NCBI RefSeq assembly: GCF_029960815.1
Contig: NZ_JASBRE010000028.1
Span: 1-58,197 of the forward strand
Source: Pseudomonas sp. AL03
GTDB lineage: Bacteria > Pseudomonadota > Gammaproteobacteria > Pseudomonadales > Pseudomonadaceae
Reading direction: 5' to 3'
DNA length: 58,197 bases
Shown here: piece by piece, positions 17,284 through 25,360 of the stretch
How the letters are laid out: each line of letters starts with the position of its first letter
Numbering within the stretch: position 1 is the first letter of the stretch
Translations under genes and position numbers: made by a program
The notes under the pieces: model-generated
What the model was told of the DNA's origin: nothing
Database searches by the model: none
The model's input: only the letters and a program-made list of their open reading frames with translations

Positions 17284-17906
17284 GAGCCCTCGACTGGATC
17301 ACCCTGACGGTTTGCTTTTGCATGTTCAGTTCGCTGGCGCTCGCCCACGAAGGGCACGAAGAGCCAGCACCGGCGGTGGCCGCCGTTGCCGCACCGCCAG
17401 CCAGCGGCACGCGCGATGCAAAAACCTGGTTCACCGACACGCCGTTGCAGGACCAGAACGGCGAGACCCTGCGGTTCTACAGCGACGCGCTGCAGAACCG
17501 CGTGGTGCTGCTCAATGTGATTTTCACGAGTTGCAACGATGCCTGCCCGCTGATCACCCGCAAGCTCAAGGAAGTGCGTGAGGTGCTGGGCGACAAGGCT
17601 GACGGCATCACTTTTATCTCCCTTACCAGTGATCCGCTGCGGGACACCCCGGCGGTACTCAAGGCTTACACCTTGAAGCAGGGCGTCGATGGTCCCCACT
17701 GGCTTTTTCTTACTGGCGACAAGGCGCAGATGGACCTGGTACTGGGGCGCATCGGCCAGATCGTGCCGACCCCCGAGCAGCATTCAACACAACTGATCGT
17801 GGGTGACGTGGCCAACAAACGCTGGAGCAAAATCCGTCCCGATGCCCCGGCCGCCGCCATTGCCCAGCGCTTGCAATTGCTGACAATGCCTGTGGCCGGC
17901 CGTTGA
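17280..17906 (+). CDS. SCO1/SenC-family copper chaperone (second copy)
   Basis: This 208-aa periplasmic SCO protein has a signal peptide (LTVCFCMFSSLALA), then HEGHEEP, the motif SCNDACP (C85, C89), and a conserved His in EQHSTQLIVGD. It is only moderately similar to the preceding SCO gene, so the pair looks like an old duplication or two specialised chaperones rather than a recent copy. The ATGA overlap with the previous gene shows translational coupling. Confidence 0.9.
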   Translation: MRALDWITLTVCFCMFSSLALAHEGHEEPAPAVAAVAAPPASGTRDAKTWFTDTPLQDQNGETLRFYSDALQNRVVLLNVIFTSCNDACPLITRKLKEVREVLGDKADGITFISLTSDPLRDTPAVLKAYTLKQGVDGPHWLFLTGDKAQMDLVLGRIGQIVPTPEQHSTQLIVGDVANKRWSKIRPDAPAAAIAQRLQLLTMPVAGR

Positions 17907-17915
17907 GCCTGCGCC

Positions 17916-19466
17916 ATGAAAACCTCACTCATCCTCGGCCTGTTACTGCTCAGCGGTCTCCATTTCGCCGCCGAAGCGTTGCCGCTGAGCCCCAACGAAA
18001 GCGCCGGTAAACGGCTGTATCGCGAGGGTGTGTCCGGCACTGGCGAGCCGATCATGGCGCGGGTCGGGGCGGCGGACATACTGTTGCCGGCCACCAGCCT
18101 GCCGTGCGCCAACTGCCACGGCGCCGATGGCCTCGGGCGGCCCGAAGGCGGGGTGCGACCGCCGGATCTCAGCTGGTCGCGGCTCACCAGCACTTACGGT
18201 CAGCAGCAAATCAATGGCCGTCATTACCCGGCGTATACCGAAGGTACGTTGGCGCGTGCCATTCAGGAAGGGCGTGATCCGGGCAACAATCGGCTCGATC
18301 CGGCGATGCCGCGATTCGTCCTGTCGACGAATGATCAGCGCAACCTCACGGCCTACCTCAAACGCGTGGCCGATGACCGCGACCCCGGCCTGACCCCCGA
18401 CAGTCTGCACCTGGGCACGTTGTTGCCACGCCAGGGACCGTTGAGCGAGGAGGGTGCCACGGTGGCGGCGGTGCTCAAGGGCAGCGTCGCGCGAATCAAC
18501 GAAGCGGGCGGGGTTCATGGCCGGCAGTTGCGCCTGACCATCGTCGATCCGGGCCCGGACCGAGCCAGTGCCGAGCAGGCGCTGGATCAGTTGATCGAGC
18601 AGGAACAGGTGTTCGCCCTGATCGCGCCGCTGGCACTGGCACCGGCACTGGACTTGGCCGCGCGCCTGGAGCGGGCCGGCATTCCGCTGATCGGACCGTT
18701 GTCGTTGCTGGGCACGGCGCAGGCCAGTCGGCAGATTTTCGAGCCGCTGCCGGGTTTGCGCGAGCAACTGATCGCCCTGGCCGATTACGCCACCGACAAT
18801 TTGCGGGTGCTCCAGGGACCGACGCTGATCCTCTATCCGGACGAGCCGAGTCAACGGCTGGCAGCGCAGAACCTCAGCCAGTACCTGCAAGATCACGCCT
18901 GGCAAAAGGTCAGTCTGAAAACCTACGACTCGGCGCAGGATGAACTGCCACTGGGCTCGCGTTCGGTGTTTTACCTGGGCAGCGGCGGCGGTTTCAGTCG
19001 CCTCGCCGAGCGCTTGCAGGAGGCGGGGCAAGTGCCTTACCTGTTCGCCGCGTCGAACCAGGTGGCGGGTGATCTGTTGCAGGTGCCCAGTGCTTTTTCC
19101 CGGCGGGTGTTTCTGGCTTATCCGTTCGTACCCAGTGACTGGACGCTGGCCGGACGCCTGGCCCTGACCCAATTGCGCAAGCACCAGGGGCTCGGCGGTC
19201 AGCATGCAGTGCTGCAAGTCGGCGCGTTCAGTTCGATGTTGCTGCTCAGCGAAGGCATGAAACAGGCCGGGCGCGACGCCAGCCGCGAGAAACTCATCAG
19301 TGCGCTGGAAGGCCTGCGCGACTTCGATACCGGGCTGACCCCGCCGATCAGCTTCGGCCCGGGCCGCCGCCTGGGCTTGAGTGGCGCGCATATCGTCACC
19401 GTGGACTTGCCCGACCAGCGCTTTTATCTGGTCGCACCCTACAAACCTATTGCTGCTACACCCTGA
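17916..19466 (+). CDS. Fusion of a cytochrome c domain and a type-I periplasmic binding protein
   Basis: This 516-aa secreted protein has a signal peptide up to about residue 22. A class-I cytochrome c domain follows, with heme motif C64-A-N-C67-H68 and a probable Met ligand in DPAMPRF. From about residue 150 to the end there is a Leu/Ile/Val-binding (Peripla_BP_6) type domain, seen in LLPRQGPLSEEGATVAAVLKGSVARINEAGGVHGRQLRL and later alpha/beta repeats. The combination suggests a redox protein coupled to ligand binding or sensing in the periplasm, perhaps electron uptake from the oxidase; the function is not known. The start is 9 bases after the previous stop. Confidence 0.82.
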   Translation: MKTSLILGLLLLSGLHFAAEALPLSPNESAGKRLYREGVSGTGEPIMARVGAADILLPATSLPCANCHGADGLGRPEGGVRPPDLSWSRLTSTYGQQQINGRHYPAYTEGTLARAIQEGRDPGNNRLDPAMPRFVLSTNDQRNLTAYLKRVADDRDPGLTPDSLHLGTLLPRQGPLSEEGATVAAVLKGSVARINEAGGVHGRQLRLTIVDPGPDRASAEQALDQLIEQEQVFALIAPLALAPALDLAARLERAGIPLIGPLSLLGTAQASRQIFEPLPGLREQLIALADYATDNLRVLQGPTLILYPDEPSQRLAAQNLSQYLQDHAWQKVSLKTYDSAQDELPLGSRSVFYLGSGGGFSRLAERLQEAGQVPYLFAASNQVAGDLLQVPSAFSRRVFLAYPFVPSDWTLAGRLALTQLRKHQGLGGQHAVLQVGAFSSMLLLSEGMKQAGRDASREKLISALEGLRDFDTGLTPPISFGPGRRLGLSGAHIVTVDLPDQRFYLVAPYKPIAATP

Positions 19467-19481
19467 CTGGAGGTCTCGATC

Positions 19482-20435
19482 ATGACGTTCAAGACTCTGC
19501 TGCTCCTGCTCACGATGTGGGTTCCCGTGGCGTTCTGTAGCGATGGCCCGGCCGCCGCGCGGGTCAATGGCGAGGAAATTTCCGAGTTCCGCCTGGAGCG
19601 CTATTTCGCCGAGTACCTGGAGGACCAGGGCCGGGCGCTGGGCAGCCTCCGCAATCCCAAGGCCTACAAGCAATTGCGTCAGGCGGCACTGAGGGCCTTG
19701 ATTGACAAAGAATTGCTGTGGCAGGAAGCCGTCAAGCGCGGGGTGGTGATCAGTGACGAGGTGGTGCAAAGCCAGGTCGATCAGACCCGGCAAGCCATGG
19801 GCGGTGCCGACGTGTTCACCCGGCGCATGGAAGACGCCGGTTTCGACGAGGCCGCGTATACCGAGTACACCCGCCGCGAACTTGCGGCCCAGCAGGTGTT
19901 TGCCGACCTCGCCAAGGTCGCCGGGCCAGACGAAAAACAGGTCCGCGCGTTCTATGACGAGCATCGCGCCGAGATGAGCCGGCCGGAAGAAATCCAGGCA
20001 CGGCACATTCTGATCAAAGTGTCTCAAGGCGCTGATTCCGCCACAGTCGAAGCAGCCCGGCTACGCTTAGAGGAGATGCAGGTGAAAATCAGTCAGGGTG
20101 AGGACTTTGCCAGCGTGGCCCGGGCCGGTTCCGAAGACGCTTCTGCGAGCGAGGGCGGTGATCTGGGCTATTTCCCTCGCGGGCGGATGATGCCGGAATT
20201 CGAAGCAGTGGCCTTTGCCCTGGCACCGGGGGCTGTCAGTACACCGGTGCGAACACCGCTGGGCTGGCATTTAATCTACCTACAGAACCACTTGGAGGCG
20301 ACCGATGTCTCAGAGGTGCAAGGGCTTGAAATGGTCAGGGCTTACCTTGCCCGACAGCAACAGGCTCAAGCTCGTCTACAGGTGCTCGCGCAGCTGCGAT
20401 CAAGCAATCGAATCGAACGGATTGACGATGATTGA
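19482..20435 (+). CDS. Periplasmic parvulin-type peptidyl-prolyl isomerase (SurA/PpiC-like)
   Basis: This 317-aa protein has a signal peptide (MTFKTLLLLLTMWVPVAFC). An N-terminal helical chaperone region (about 25-165) precedes one parvulin domain (about 168-270) with EIQARHILIKVSQGAD, GGDLGYFPRGRMMPEFEAVAF and TPLGWHLIYL. It probably folds the giant oxidase or another exported product of this operon. The ribosome site is CTGGAGG, and it is the last gene of the unit. The candidate activator palindrome for the next operon starts immediately after its stop. Confidence 0.9.
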   Translation: MTFKTLLLLLTMWVPVAFCSDGPAAARVNGEEISEFRLERYFAEYLEDQGRALGSLRNPKAYKQLRQAALRALIDKELLWQEAVKRGVVISDEVVQSQVDQTRQAMGGADVFTRRMEDAGFDEAAYTEYTRRELAAQQVFADLAKVAGPDEKQVRAFYDEHRAEMSRPEEIQARHILIKVSQGADSATVEAARLRLEEMQVKISQGEDFASVARAGSEDASASEGGDLGYFPRGRMMPEFEAVAFALAPGAVSTPVRTPLGWHLIYLQNHLEATDVSEVQGLEMVRAYLARQQQAQARLQVLAQLRSSNRIERIDDD

Positions 20436-20443
20436 AGGTTCCC

Positions 20444-20499
20444 CCCCAATAGTGGGGGAAAGCTTCCAGGGATATCCGAGCGCTTCCCCGCCTTTGGGG
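20444..20499. promoter_or_regulatory. Paired CCCC-N6-GGGG sites upstream of the secretion operon
   Basis: CCCC-AATAGT-GGGG (20444-20457) and CCCC-GCCTTT-GGGG (20486-20499) have centres 42 bases apart, four helical turns. They lie about 125 and 84 bases upstream of the -24 GG. Position, pairing and phasing are typical of enhancer sites for an NtrC-type activator. Confidence 0.65.
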
Positions 20500-20574
20500 G
20501 ATGGAGATTCTGGACGAAATGGTTTTTTCATGAAAATCAAAGACGTGCAACGGTAAAAAAACCGGCGCTCAGCC

Positions 20575-20590
20575 TGGCATGAAGTGTGCG
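20575..20590 (+). promoter_or_regulatory. Sigma54 promoter of the secretion/csgEFG operon
   Basis: TGGCATGAAGTGTGCG has the GG and GC dinucleotides 12 bases apart and a good -24 half. The -12 half (GTGC) is one base off TTGC. The predicted start near 20601 leaves a 57-base leader before the TTG at 20658. Confidence 0.7.
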
Positions 20591-20657
20591 TTAGCCCCAT
20601 TGAAGGCGCGTACTCCCAGGGCTGGAACATCGGACCTGCGGTTTCAAGGAGTCGACC

Positions 20658-21185
20658 TTGTTAAACAAAGTACTGGTTGTCGAAGACGAACAGCTGCTGG
20701 CGGAAAACCTTCAGGGTTACCTGCAGGCGCAAGCGCTGGAAGTCCGGATAGCTCACAACGGTGAATCTGCAATCGGTGAAGCCGAACGCTTTTTACCCGA
20801 TGTGATGGTGTTCGATTACCGCTTGCCCGACATGGAAGGCTTTGAGGTGCTCGATGCTGTCCGCCAGAACAGGAAGTGTCATTTTGTGCTGATTACCGGG
20901 CACCCAACCGCTGAAGTCTGTGAGCGGGCCCGGCAACTGGGCGTCAGCCATATCCTGTTCAAACCGTTTCCATTGGCGGAATTGGCCCGAGCGGTCTGCG
21001 ACCTTCTGGGGATGGAGCGCGGACCCAGAGCGAGCATGTCCGAGGGATTCGTCGAACGACGCCAGAGCAGGACCGAGAGTTTCCCGCTGCAGTTGTACGA
21101 CGGCAGTTGGGTGCTGGCAGATCGTCGACGAAGTCTATCGACCTCCATGGCACCAGACGACGAACAATTGCTCACCGGGGAGTAG
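20658..21185 (+). CDS. Receiver-only response regulator
   Basis: This 175-aa protein has a complete receiver domain (D10, E11, phospho-acceptor D53 in VFDYRLPDMEG, Thr in LITGHP, Lys in LFKPFP). A 50-residue tail without a recognisable output domain follows. The start is TTG, set by an AAGGA site 8 bases upstream. It resembles the receiver of the MnxR-like activator at 46573 (both VEDxELLAEN). It may share a histidine kinase with it, act as a phosphate sink, or act directly on the secretion ATPase downstream. Confidence 0.88.
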   Translation: MLNKVLVVEDEQLLAENLQGYLQAQALEVRIAHNGESAIGEAERFLPDVMVFDYRLPDMEGFEVLDAVRQNRKCHFVLITGHPTAEVCERARQLGVSHILFKPFPLAELARAVCDLLGMERGPRASMSEGFVERRQSRTESFPLQLYDGSWVLADRRRSLSTSMAPDDEQLLTGE

Positions 21186-21269
21186 TGGCGCGACAAGACG
21201 TTCCGGCATCCGCCGCAATGGCCTGCCGCGTCGACAGGGCTCAAAGCCCCCGGCGTTGGAGAGCATGCC

Positions 21270-22976
21270 ATGGACCGTCTATCCCTTGCCGTCGAACCGG
21301 CGCTGTTGGACTGTGTACCGTCTCGATTTTCCAGTGAACAACTGGCCCAGGCCCGGGCCAGGGCCACCCGTTCCGGCGAACGTATCCTGGAAGCCCTCGG
21401 GGTGTTGTGCGAACTGGCCCCCATGCCTTTCATCCAGTGCCTGGGCGCTACCCTGTATTATCCGGTGCTCGACACCGACGCCTTGTTTCAGGCCACCCCG
21501 GTGTTCGATCGGGTCACCCTGGCCCAATGCCTCAAGCGCGAATTCATCCTGCTGCGTCACGACGATGCGGTCATTGGTGTGTTTGCCGACCCGTTCGACA
21601 CGACTCGCCTGGCCTGGATCGACGACTGCCTGCACGGCGCGTCGCTGTACCTGGTGCATGCCGACGACCTGAAGGCCTACCTGGCACGCCACGAAGAGAG
21701 CTTCCACGCCGTGGAATCGCTCAACGCCCAGGCCGACGCCAATATCGAAATCGATACCCTGCAAAGCCTGTCCCTGACCAGCATCAGCGAAGACGCCAGC
21801 GTGGTGGTCAAACTGGTCAACTCGACCCTCTACGACGCGCTGAAAATGCACGCCAGCGATATCCATCTGGGCACCACCGGCAGCGGCCTGGTGATCAAGT
21901 ACCGGATCGATGGTGTGCTGAACAACATCAGCAAAATCCAGGGCAGCGAATTCGCCGAGCAAGTGATTTCCCGGGTCAAGGTCATGGCCGAACTGGACAT
22001 CGGCGAAAAGCGCGTGCCCCAGGACGGTCGCTTCAAGATCGGCATCAGCGGCCGGCAGATCGACTTTCGGGTCTCGATCATGCCGAGCATTTTCGGTGAA
22101 GACGCAGTGTTGCGGGTCCTCGACAAACAGGACCTGGCCGACAAGGTCTGCGGCGTGCAGTTGCAAGCCCTGGGCTTCGAAGACGAAACCCTGCGCCATC
22201 TGCGTCGGCTGGCGGCCGAACCTTACGGCATGGTGCTGGTGACCGGCCCCACCGGTAGCGGCAAAACCACCACGCTGTACGCGATGATCACCGAGATCAA
22301 CCACGGCGTGGAAAAGATCATCACCATTGAAGACCCGGTGGAATACCAATTGCCGGGCGTGCTGCAAATCCCGGTCAACGAAAAGAAAGGCCTGACCTTC
22401 GCTCGTGGTTTGCGTTCGATCCTGCGCCATGACCCGGACAAAATCATGGTCGGTGAAATCCGCGACCCCGACACCGCACAGATCGCCGTGCAATCGGCGC
22501 TCACCGGGCACCTGGTGTTCACCACCATTCACGCCAACAACGTGTTCGACGTGATCGGTCGTTTCACCCAGATGGAAATCGACCCTTACAGCCTCGTCTC
22601 CGCCCTCAATGCCGTGCTGGCCCAGCGCTTGATCCGACTGGTCTGCGCCAGTTGCAGCGCGCCGAGCAACCCGACTGACGAAGAACTGCGCGCTTCGGGC
22701 CTCGATCCGCAACAGGTTGATCACTACCACTTCGTCCACGGCAAGGGCTGCGGCCATTGCCGGGGCACCGGGTATCGTGGGCGTACGGCGATTGCCGAAC
22801 TGCTGCACCTCGACGACGAGCTGCGGCAAATGATCGTCGAGCGCCAACCCATTTCGAAAATCAAGGCCCTGGCTTGCAGCCGTGGCTTACGCCTGTTGCG
22901 CGAGTCGGCACTGGAGCTGGTTGCAAATGGGCGGACCACGCTCGAGGAGATCAATCGTGTCACTTTTATCTCGTGA
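21270..22976 (+). CDS. gspE: GspE/PilB-type secretion ATPase
   Basis: This 568-aa cytoplasmic ATPase has an N-terminal GspE N1-like domain (about 1-150) and a central N2 domain. The Walker A GPTGSGKTTT lies near residue 326, the Asp box is ITIEDPVEYQLPG, Walker B is DPDKIMVGEIRDPDTA and the His box is GHLVFTTIHANN. A C-terminal zinc tetracysteine loop (CASC ... CGHC) is also present. It powers pseudopilus assembly through GspF. The ribosome site GGAGAG precedes the ATG. Its end overlaps the next gene. Confidence 0.95.
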   Translation: MDRLSLAVEPALLDCVPSRFSSEQLAQARARATRSGERILEALGVLCELAPMPFIQCLGATLYYPVLDTDALFQATPVFDRVTLAQCLKREFILLRHDDAVIGVFADPFDTTRLAWIDDCLHGASLYLVHADDLKAYLARHEESFHAVESLNAQADANIEIDTLQSLSLTSISEDASVVVKLVNSTLYDALKMHASDIHLGTTGSGLVIKYRIDGVLNNISKIQGSEFAEQVISRVKVMAELDIGEKRVPQDGRFKIGISGRQIDFRVSIMPSIFGEDAVLRVLDKQDLADKVCGVQLQALGFEDETLRHLRRLAAEPYGMVLVTGPTGSGKTTTLYAMITEINHGVEKIITIEDPVEYQLPGVLQIPVNEKKGLTFARGLRSILRHDPDKIMVGEIRDPDTAQIAVQSALTGHLVFTTIHANNVFDVIGRFTQMEIDPYSLVSALNAVLAQRLIRLVCASCSAPSNPTDEELRASGLDPQQVDHYHFVHGKGCGHCRGTGYRGRTAIAELLHLDDELRQMIVERQPISKIKALACSRGLRLLRESALELVANGRTTLEEINRVTFIS

Positions 22977-23760
22977 TCGTTTTGTCGCCGTGCTCGGCGC
23001 CAGTGGTGTCGGTCTGGGCCAGCGCCGCGGCAGTGGAACCCTGTGGCTGGGCAGCGTCGGCTTTATCGACGAAGGCTTCCATGCCTGGGCGGTGGCGCTG
23101 GAAACCCTCGACCGTCTGCTGGCCGAACACACCCGTCCCGGTGACGAATTGAGTGTGGTGATCTCGGGGCACTTCAGCCGCTTCTGTCTGGTGCCCTGGA
23201 GCGAACAGATCAGCAGCCCTGCCGAATTGCTCGGTTTTGCCCAACTGTGTTTCGAAGACCTTTACGGTGTGCCGACTCAACCCTGGAGCATGGTGCTGTC
23301 GGCTGAACCGGCGGGCTACGACCGGGTCGCCACCGCGCTGCCGCAAGACTTGCTGACGCAGCTGCGCACGCAGGTCGCTGCTCGTGGCCTGCGCCTGCGT
23401 TCGGTGCAGCCGTACCTGATGGCGGCGTTCAATCATTTCGATAAAAGCTTCGACGCCGACGACTTCCTGTTCGTGGTCGCCGAGCCGGTGCGCAGCGTCT
23501 TGCTGCTGGCCCGGGAAGGGCGCTGGACATCGGTGCGTTCGGTGGGCAGCAGCGACAGCGACGCCGCACTGACGGCATTGATCGGTCGTGAAAACCAATT
23601 GCAGGCGTCCACCAGCGACCGGCCGCTGAGCGTTTATCTTCATGCGCCGGCGCGCATTGACTCGCACCCTGACGTACCCGGCGTGCACTTGCGCACCCTC
23701 GAAGAAGACCGGACATCCGTACGCGATGGCTTGTACGTCATGTCCCGCGCGGTGGCCTGA
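22957..23760 (+). CDS. PilM/GspL-cytoplasmic-domain-like protein
   Basis: This 267-aa protein with no membrane segment resembles the actin-like PilM/GspL N-terminal fold (FVAVLGASGVGLGQ at the start; acidic residues and Gly turns throughout). In type IV pili PilM is cytoplasmic and binds the tail of PilN, which is the next gene here. The identification rests on order and weak sequence character rather than a crisp motif. The start is GTG at 22957 behind CGAGGAGA, overlapping gspE by 20 bases. Confidence 0.7.
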   Translation: MSLLSRDRFVAVLGASGVGLGQRRGSGTLWLGSVGFIDEGFHAWAVALETLDRLLAEHTRPGDELSVVISGHFSRFCLVPWSEQISSPAELLGFAQLCFEDLYGVPTQPWSMVLSAEPAGYDRVATALPQDLLTQLRTQVAARGLRLRSVQPYLMAAFNHFDKSFDADDFLFVVAEPVRSVLLLAREGRWTSVRSVGSSDSDAALTALIGRENQLQASTSDRPLSVYLHAPARIDSHPDVPGVHLRTLEEDRTSVRDGLYVMSRAVA

Positions 23761-23761
23761 T

Positions 23762-24307
23762 ATGCGCGCCCTGATGCTCGATTTCCAGCCGCCTCGCCGC
23801 TCGGGCCCTTTGGGCTGGAGCCTGCTGGCCGGTGGCGTGGTGCTGACGCTGACCTGCTTGCTGGTTCAGCAGCACCTCAGTGAACAGGCCGCGCAACAGC
23901 AAGGCCATTTGCAAACCACCCAGCGCGGTCTCACCGGCGACACCGGCAGCAAGGTCAGCCTGACCCCGGCCGAAGCTCGCGAACAGGCGCACAACCTGGC
24001 CGAGATGCGCAAGGTGTCCCAGCAATTGCGCCGGCCTTGGGAGCGCCTGTTCGCCATGCTCGAAGCCATGCCCCGGGACGACATTGCTTTATTGACCCTG
24101 ACCCCGGATGCCCGCAAAGGCCAGGTGCGAATCAGCGCCGAAGCGCGGGACCTGGAAGCCATGCTCGACTTCCACCGCAGCCTCGAAGCCAGCGACGAGC
24201 TGTCCGATGTGTCGCTGCTCAGCCACGAAATCGTCGCGAACGTGCCGGAACACCCGGTGCAATTCAACCTGTCGGCTACCTGGGAGATTGGCGATGCAAA
24301 TCCCTAG
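23762..24307 (+). CDS. PilN-like inner-membrane assembly protein
   Basis: This 181-aa bitopic protein has a short cytoplasmic N terminus (MRALMLDFQPPRR, as in PilN which docks on PilM) and one membrane helix (about 18-37). A periplasmic coiled coil (about 40-95) and a ferredoxin-like domain (about 100-175) with VRISAEARDLEAMLDFHRSL follow. It starts 1 base after the previous stop. It stands where GspL's C-terminal half would be in a classical type II system. Confidence 0.78.
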   Translation: MRALMLDFQPPRRSGPLGWSLLAGGVVLTLTCLLVQQHLSEQAAQQQGHLQTTQRGLTGDTGSKVSLTPAEAREQAHNLAEMRKVSQQLRRPWERLFAMLEAMPRDDIALLTLTPDARKGQVRISAEARDLEAMLDFHRSLEASDELSDVSLLSHEIVANVPEHPVQFNLSATWEIGDANP

Positions 24308-24842
24308 ATTGATCGTCCACGAATACCTGCAAGGCTTGGGCATTCCCGGCCTGGCAGGGCTGGCGATGTTACTGCTGGCGCTGGTGTATGGCCTGGTCGG
24401 CCTGATGCCTGACTGGCAGTCGCTGCAAACGCTCAGCCAGCAGACTCGCGAAGCCGGCGAATACCTGGCCAACGTCGAAGACGGCACGGTTGCCGCTCCG
24501 GTGGTGCCGCAACGTCAGCTCGACGATTTCCGCAGCAAGTTGCCGTCCCAGCCTCAGGCCACCGTGGCCATCGACAAGATCTACGCGCTGGCAGCCCAGG
24601 AACACATCACCCTGGCGCGTGGTGAATATTCCCTGGGCGTCGACCCCAAGACGCACCTGGCCCGGTATCAGATTCTGCTGCCGGTGCGCGGCAGCTACCC
24701 GCAACTGCGGCGCTTCCTGCATGCCTTGCTCGGCCAGTTGCCGGCGGTGGTGGTGGAAGACGTGGAGTTCCAGCGTAAAAAAATCGCCGACACCGACCTC
24801 ACCGGGCGGATCCGCATGACCCTTTACCTGTCGAGGTCATGA
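24294..24842 (+). CDS. PilO/GspM-like inner-membrane assembly protein
   Basis: This 182-aa protein has one N-terminal membrane helix (about 15-38), a short coiled coil and a periplasmic ferredoxin-like fold (YQILLPVRGSYPQLRRFLHALL ... VVVEDVEFQRK), the standard PilO pattern. It overlaps the PilN-like gene by 14 bases and the next gene by 4, so the set is translationally coupled. Confidence 0.78.
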   Translation: MQIPRLIVHEYLQGLGIPGLAGLAMLLLALVYGLVGLMPDWQSLQTLSQQTREAGEYLANVEDGTVAAPVVPQRQLDDFRSKLPSQPQATVAIDKIYALAAQEHITLARGEYSLGVDPKTHLARYQILLPVRGSYPQLRRFLHALLGQLPAVVVEDVEFQRKKIADTDLTGRIRMTLYLSRS

Positions 24843-25360
24843 TGAATACCAAACGCGTAGTGGGCTGGGTGGCGTTCTTCGGCATGGCGGTGGCGCTGAC
24901 CTGGCTGCCTGAATATTTCACGTCGTCGCAGGAGGGCGATGCTTCGGTTGCCGCCCTGGCTACCCCGGCTAAAAGCAAAATCCGCGGTGCACTGCCCGCC
25001 ACGGCAGCCGGTAAAACTGCGGCGGCAGTCAAGGACCTGGGCCCGGCTGGCGACCTGTTCGCCGCCCGCAACTGGAAGGCTGCGCAGCAGCTTGCCACTG
25101 TCACCGAACAACCCGTCAACCTGACCCCGGTCGTGCAAGCCCCCAGCGCACCACCGATGCCTTTCCAGTTCATTGGCAAGCTGAGTGACCGTTCGGACCT
25201 GCAAGTGTTTTTGCAGAACGGCGAAAAAATATACGTCGTACGCAAGGGGGATGTGATCGACGAAACCTGGCGGATAGAAGGGATTTCCGATGTGGAACTC
25301 AGTTTTGTCTACCTGCCTCTGCATTTGTCTCAGACTTTGTCTGTGGGGAGCACGCAATGA
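24839..25360 (+). CDS. GspC/PilP-like secretin-linking protein
   Basis: This 173-aa protein has an N-terminal membrane segment (VVGWVAFFGMAVALTWLP) and a flexible Ala/Pro-rich linker. The small C-terminal beta domain (about 105-160) contains PFQFIGKLSDRSDLQVFLQNGEKIYVVRKGDVI, the HR/PilP-type fold that binds the secretin. It corresponds to the family some pipelines name, misleadingly, a translation initiation factor of 'secretion system X'. Its stop overlaps gspD. Confidence 0.8.
   Translation: MMNTKRVVGWVAFFGMAVALTWLPEYFTSSQEGDASVAALATPAKSKIRGALPATAAGKTAAAVKDLGPAGDLFAARNWKAAQQLATVTEQPVNLTPVVQAPSAPPMPFQFIGKLSDRSDLQVFLQNGEKIYVVRKGDVIDETWRIEGISDVELSFVYLPLHLSQTLSVGSTQ

Noticed and set aside
17943..20027. 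Long minus-strand open frame (about 694 codons)
   Set aside because: It lies opposite the cytochrome/binding-protein and PPIase genes, has no start signal or domain, and is a mirror frame.
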